From Chitinophagaceae bacterium (lineage in GTDB: Bacteria; Bacteroidota; Bacteroidia; Chitinophagales; Chitinophagaceae), in contig JAEUVI010000144.1 in assembly GCA_016787105.1 (NCBI GenBank), positions 1 to 9,308 on the forward strand: DNA of 9,308 nt. The letters run 5' to 3'. A program made the position numbers and the translations under genes. Each line of letters begins with the position of its first letter. Position 1 is the first letter of the stretch. Below the pieces are notes generated by a model. That model saw only the letters and a program-made list of their open reading frames with translations, ran no database searches and was not told the origin of the DNA. Positions 6,820 through 9,308 of the stretch are shown one piece after another.

Positions 6820-8376
6820 TTATTTACTCTGCATTTTTATTACCGGCACTATCATTTCTTCGAGGCTTACGCCGCCATGCTGAAATGTATTACGGTAGTA
6901 ATTCGCGTAGTAATTGTAATTGTTAGGATAACATAAAAAGCCATCCTCTTTTGCAAAAATGTAAGAAGAATTAACTGTAGGAACCGGTAATCCTGCTTCC
7001 CGGGGATCACGAAATGCAAGCACTTCTTTCGGTTCATAGTTCAGGTTTCGTCCGTGCTTATAACGAAGGTTTGCAGTAGTTTGTTTGTCGCCAATAACCT
7101 TGCAGGGAGTTTTTACGCGTATGCTGCCGTGGTCAGTAGCAAGGATCACTTTTATATTTTTATCAGCAATTTTCTTCAATGCCTGGTGCAATGGTGAATG
7201 CTCGAACCAGGACGCTGTAATACTGCGATAGCTCATCTCATCCCCTGCCAGTTCTTTCAAGACTTCCATTTCTGTTCTCGCATGACTCAGCATATCTACA
7301 AAATTGTAAACAATAACATTTAAATCGTTACTGAGCAGGTTGTGAATATTGTTTACCAAATCGAGCCCTGCCTGGTTATTTACCACTTTGGTGTACGATA
7401 TTTTCAAATCGCTTTTCCCCAAACGCTTCAGCTGTGCACGGAAAAAATTTTCTTCATTCAGGTTTTTTCCTCCCTGCTCATCATCGTTTTTCCATTCTGC
7501 AGCAAAATTCTTTTCTATATCTACAGGCAGCATGCCTGAAAAAATCGCGTTGCGTGCATACTGTGTGGCAGTAGGTAATATGCTGTAAAAAGTATCTTCT
7601 TCCAGTATCCTGAAACTTTCAGCAAAGGTGGGCTGTACGGCTTTCCATTGATCGAAACGAAGATTATCTATTAATACAAAAAATAACGGTGTTCCTTTTT
7701 CCAGGTGTGGCAGTATTTTAAACTGAAAAAGATTGTGGCTCATTACCGGCGCAGACTTGCTTTTTGGATTTACCCACGAAGCATAATTCCTGCTTACAAA
7801 TTTGAAAAACTCGGTGTTCGCTTCATTTTTCTGGCTTTGCAACACTTCCTGCATCTCCGGGCTATCGCTTTTCTGCATTTCCAGTTCCCAATACACGAGT
7901 TTTTTATAAATATCCATCCATTCGTTATAATCAGGATTACTGTTCAGTGCCATGAATAAATTGCGGAATTGCTGCTGGTACGCCGTAGTTGTTTTTTCCG
8001 CAACCAATCTTTTATTATCAATTATTTTTTTGAGGCTCAATAAAACCTGGTTGGGATTTACAGGTTTTATAAGATAGTCGCTTATCTGCGAACCGATGGC
8101 ATCATCCATCAGGTTTTCTGTTTCATTTTTTGTAATTAATACAACAGGCAGCGACTGGTTTATTTCTTTAATTTTTGCCAATGTTTCCAATCCTGTTATA
8201 CCCGGCATTGTTTCATCCATCAGCACCACGTCTACCAGGTTATCTTTTACGTAGTCAATCGCATCAAAGCCATTGGTAAGTACATGCACATCGTAACCTT
8301 TACTTTGCAAGAATAATTTCTGCGATTGCAAGCTTTCTATTTCATCGTCTACCCAGAGAATCTTTGCTAATGCCAT
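6820..8376 (-). CDS. porX: PorX, type IX secretion response regulator with PglZ phosphatase domain
   Basis: PorX is the two-domain response regulator that, with the sensor PorY and sigma factor SigP, controls type IX secretion genes in Bacteroidota. The 518-residue length is typical. The receiver domain (about 4-120) has acidic residues Asp10 and Asp11, phospho-acceptor Asp54, Thr82 and Lys104. A helical linker (about 121-225) leads to an alkaline-phosphatase-superfamily PglZ domain (about 228-518). All expected metal or catalytic residues look present: Asp237, Thr271 in LPTATQYARN, Asp361 and His365 in DMLSH, Asp415 and His416 in ATDHGS, and His500 in QHGGVSLEE. There is no DNA-binding helix-turn-helix. 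In characterised homologues the PglZ domain hydrolyses cyclic or linear oligonucleotides. No porY, sigP or secretion structural gene is in the window. The gene diverges from the HD-domain gene. Confidence 0.95.
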   Translation of the reverse strand: MALAKILWVDDEIESLQSQKLFLQSKGYDVHVLTNGFDAIDYVKDNLVDVVLMDETMPGITGLETLAKIKEINQSLPVVLITKNETENLMDDAIGSQISDYLIKPVNPNQVLLSLKKIIDNKRLVAEKTTTAYQQQFRNLFMALNSNPDYNEWMDIYKKLVYWELEMQKSDSPEMQEVLQSQKNEANTEFFKFVSRNYASWVNPKSKSAPVMSHNLFQFKILPHLEKGTPLFFVLIDNLRFDQWKAVQPTFAESFRILEEDTFYSILPTATQYARNAIFSGMLPVDIEKNFAAEWKNDDEQGGKNLNEENFFRAQLKRLGKSDLKISYTKVVNNQAGLDLVNNIHNLLSNDLNVIVYNFVDMLSHARTEMEVLKELAGDEMSYRSITASWFEHSPLHQALKKIADKNIKVILATDHGSIRVKTPCKVIGDKQTTANLRYKHGRNLNYEPKEVLAFRDPREAGLPVPTVNSSYIFAKEDGFLCYPNNYNYYANYYRNTFQHGGVSLEEMIVPVIKMQSK

Positions 8377-8418
8377 TTATTTTTCTTTTCCGTTTTATCC
8401 TTTATTAATGATTAATAA

Positions 8419-8426
8419 CAAAGGTA
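8419..8426 (-). promoter_or_regulatory. -7 promoter element for porX
   Basis: Minus-strand TACCTTTG matches TAnnTTTG exactly and lies about 42 nt before the porX ATG at 8376, implying a leader of about 35-40 nt. A TTG at 8442-8440 is closer (13 nt) than the usual -33 spacing, so only the -7 box is convincing. It is one of two opposed elements in the 123-bp divergent region. Confidence 0.4.
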
Positions 8427-8452
8427 AATGTAGCTTTTTCAACCCAGCATTG

Positions 8453-8460
8453 TATTTTTG
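8453..8460 (+). promoter_or_regulatory. -7 promoter element for the HD-domain gene
   Basis: TATTTTTG matches TAnnTTTG exactly and lies 39 nt before the ATG at 8500. The predicted transcript would start near 8465-8468, at the base of the hairpin at 8464-8483. No good -33 TTTG or TTG is seen at the right distance upstream. Confidence 0.35.
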
Positions 8461-8463
8461 ATT

Positions 8464-8483
8464 GGAGCCCGCAAAAGGGCTTT
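8464..8483 (+). promoter_or_regulatory. Hairpin in the leader of the HD-domain gene
   Basis: GGAGCCC (8464-8470) pairs with GGGCTTT (8477-8483) around the loop GCAAAA, giving five Watson-Crick pairs and two G-U pairs at the base. It is the only GC-rich stem in the divergent region and sits at the predicted 5' end of the HD-gene mRNA. It may protect or regulate the transcript. The following T run is only three bases, so it is a poor intrinsic terminator. Confidence 0.35.
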
Positions 8484-8499
8484 AACAAAAACGCAACAC

Positions 8500-9308
8500 A
8501 TGCCCGTTGTCCGCAAAATCATCAACGATCCGGTACATGGTTTTATTACTGTGGATCACCCGTTGCTGCTTGATATTATTGCACATCCCTTTTACCAACG
8601 GCTTCGTCGTATACACCAGATGGCTTTTGCCCACCTCGTGTACCCTGGCGCCGTTCATACCCGCCTGCATCATTCGCTTGGCGCCTACCACCTCATGTGC
8701 AATGCGCTGAATGAACTGAAAGGCAAAGGCATCTCAATAACAGAAGAAGAAGAACTTGGTGCTAAAATCGCCATCCTGCTACATGATATTGGCCACGGGC
8801 CTTTTTCGCATGCGCTCGAGAATGAACTGGTGAATGTAAGTCATGAAGAAATTTCAATCCTCATCATGAAAGTATTAAATGAGGAATTTGCAGGGCAACT
8901 ACAAACAGCTATTGATATTTTTACTGATAAACACCCAAAACGTTTTTTGCATCAATTAATTTCCGGGCAGTTGGATGTGGATCGCATGGACTATCTCACA
9001 AGGGATAGTTTTTTTACCGGTGTTGCGGAAGGGGTAATCGGTTACGATCGTATAATTAAAATGCTGACAGTACAGGACGGTGACCTGGTTGTAGAAGAAA
9101 AAGGTATTTACAGTATTGAAAAATTCCTGGTGTCGCGAAGGCTCATGTACTGGCAGGTGTACCTGCATAAAACAGTAGTAAGCGCGGAAATGATGCTGGT
9201 ACACATTATTCGCAGGGCAAAAGAATTGCTGCAAAAGGGAGTTGTTGTGAATACCGCAACAGACGCATTGAGTTTTTTTCTGCATAGCAGGGAAAACGCT
9301 ACCTCGAT
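8500..9308 (+). CDS. HD-domain phosphohydrolase, COG1078/SAMHD1-like (3' end cut by window edge)
   Basis: This cytoplasmic HD-superfamily metal-dependent phosphohydrolase is related to dNTP triphosphohydrolases. There are 269 complete codons open to the right edge; relatives are about 400 residues, so about a third is missing. It shows NDPVHGFI (9-16) and QRLRRIHQM (33-41), both typical of the family. The metal ligands follow: His58 in HTRLHHSLGAYHL, His95-Asp96 in LLHDIGHGPFSHALE, and an aspartate in LDVDRMDYLTRDS (159-170). The ATG at 8500 gives the expected start MPVVRKIINDPVHG. It diverges from porX; I recall related HD genes near porX and near lipid A genes in other Bacteroidota, but nothing beyond this gene is visible here. 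Substrate (dNTPs or other nucleotides) is unproven. Confidence 0.92.
   Translation, partial: MPVVRKIINDPVHGFITVDHPLLLDIIAHPFYQRLRRIHQMAFAHLVYPGAVHTRLHHSLGAYHLMCNALNELKGKGISITEEEELGAKIAILLHDIGHGPFSHALENELVNVSHEEISILIMKVLNEEFAGQLQTAIDIFTDKHPKRFLHQLISGQLDVDRMDYLTRDSFFTGVAEGVIGYDRIIKMLTVQDGDLVVEEKGIYSIEKFLVSRRLMYWQVYLHKTVVSAEMMLVHIIRRAKELLQKGVVVNTATDALSFFLHSRENATS

Noticed and set aside
7342..7959. Several plus-strand open frames
   Set aside because: They are antisense to porX, whose conserved domains span this DNA without interruption.
8956..9285. Minus-strand open frame of 109 codons
   Set aside because: It is antisense to the HD-domain gene, which reads openly with family motifs to the window edge.
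1..9308. A defence, mobile or biosynthetic gene system
   Set aside because: No transposase, integrase, phage, CRISPR, toxin-antitoxin or nuclease gene was found; PglZ occurs here as part of PorX, not as part of a BREX system.

Overview
The window reads as ordinary chromosome of a member of the Bacteroidota, most likely a Chitinophagaceae-like organism. The evidence is a full-length PorX (the type IX secretion regulator restricted to this phylum), an rbfA gene followed directly by a LolC/LolE-type permease, AT-rich DNA, little sign of Shine-Dalgarno sequences, and several upstream matches to the Bacteroidota -7 promoter element TAnnTTTG. No rRNA, tRNA, CRISPR array, insertion sequence or phage gene was seen.

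Layout from left to right. A minus-strand pair opens the window: the ribosome maturation factor rbfA (1117-1491), then an FtsX-like lipoprotein-export permease (1-1098, cut by the left edge, apparently starting at TTG). Divergent from rbfA is a complete MsbA-like ABC exporter (1624-3429). Running into its 3' end is a minus-strand cluster: an acyl-CoA dehydrogenase (4272-5414), a membrane-anchored monoheme cytochrome c (3776-4225), and a broken family 2 glycosyltransferase (3426-3730). The glycosyltransferase keeps its first ~50 and last ~50 residues, but the catalytic middle is gone and a 1-nt frameshift lies in an A7 run. Its stop codon overlaps the stop codon of the ABC exporter.

Further right is a second minus-strand group: porX (6820-8376), a 95-residue protein of unknown function (6431-6718), and a PhnP-like metallo-beta-lactamase-fold hydrolase (5590-6363). 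A divergent intergenic region of 123 bp separates porX from a COG1078-type HD-domain phosphohydrolase (8500 to the right edge, cut). That region carries a -7-like element facing each way and a 7-bp-stem hairpin in the HD-gene leader.

The genes serve envelope biogenesis and export (permease, ABC exporter, lost glycosyltransferase, PorX), ribosome maturation, acyl-CoA oxidation and electron transfer, and nucleotide or phosphoester hydrolysis. I see no convincing undescribed multi-gene system. The best second looks are the internally deleted glycosyltransferase, the small unknown protein between porX and the PhnP-like gene, and the structured leader of the HD gene. No stretch over about 300 bp lacks a gene once the glycosyltransferase remnant is recognised; the remaining gaps are 175 bp or less.
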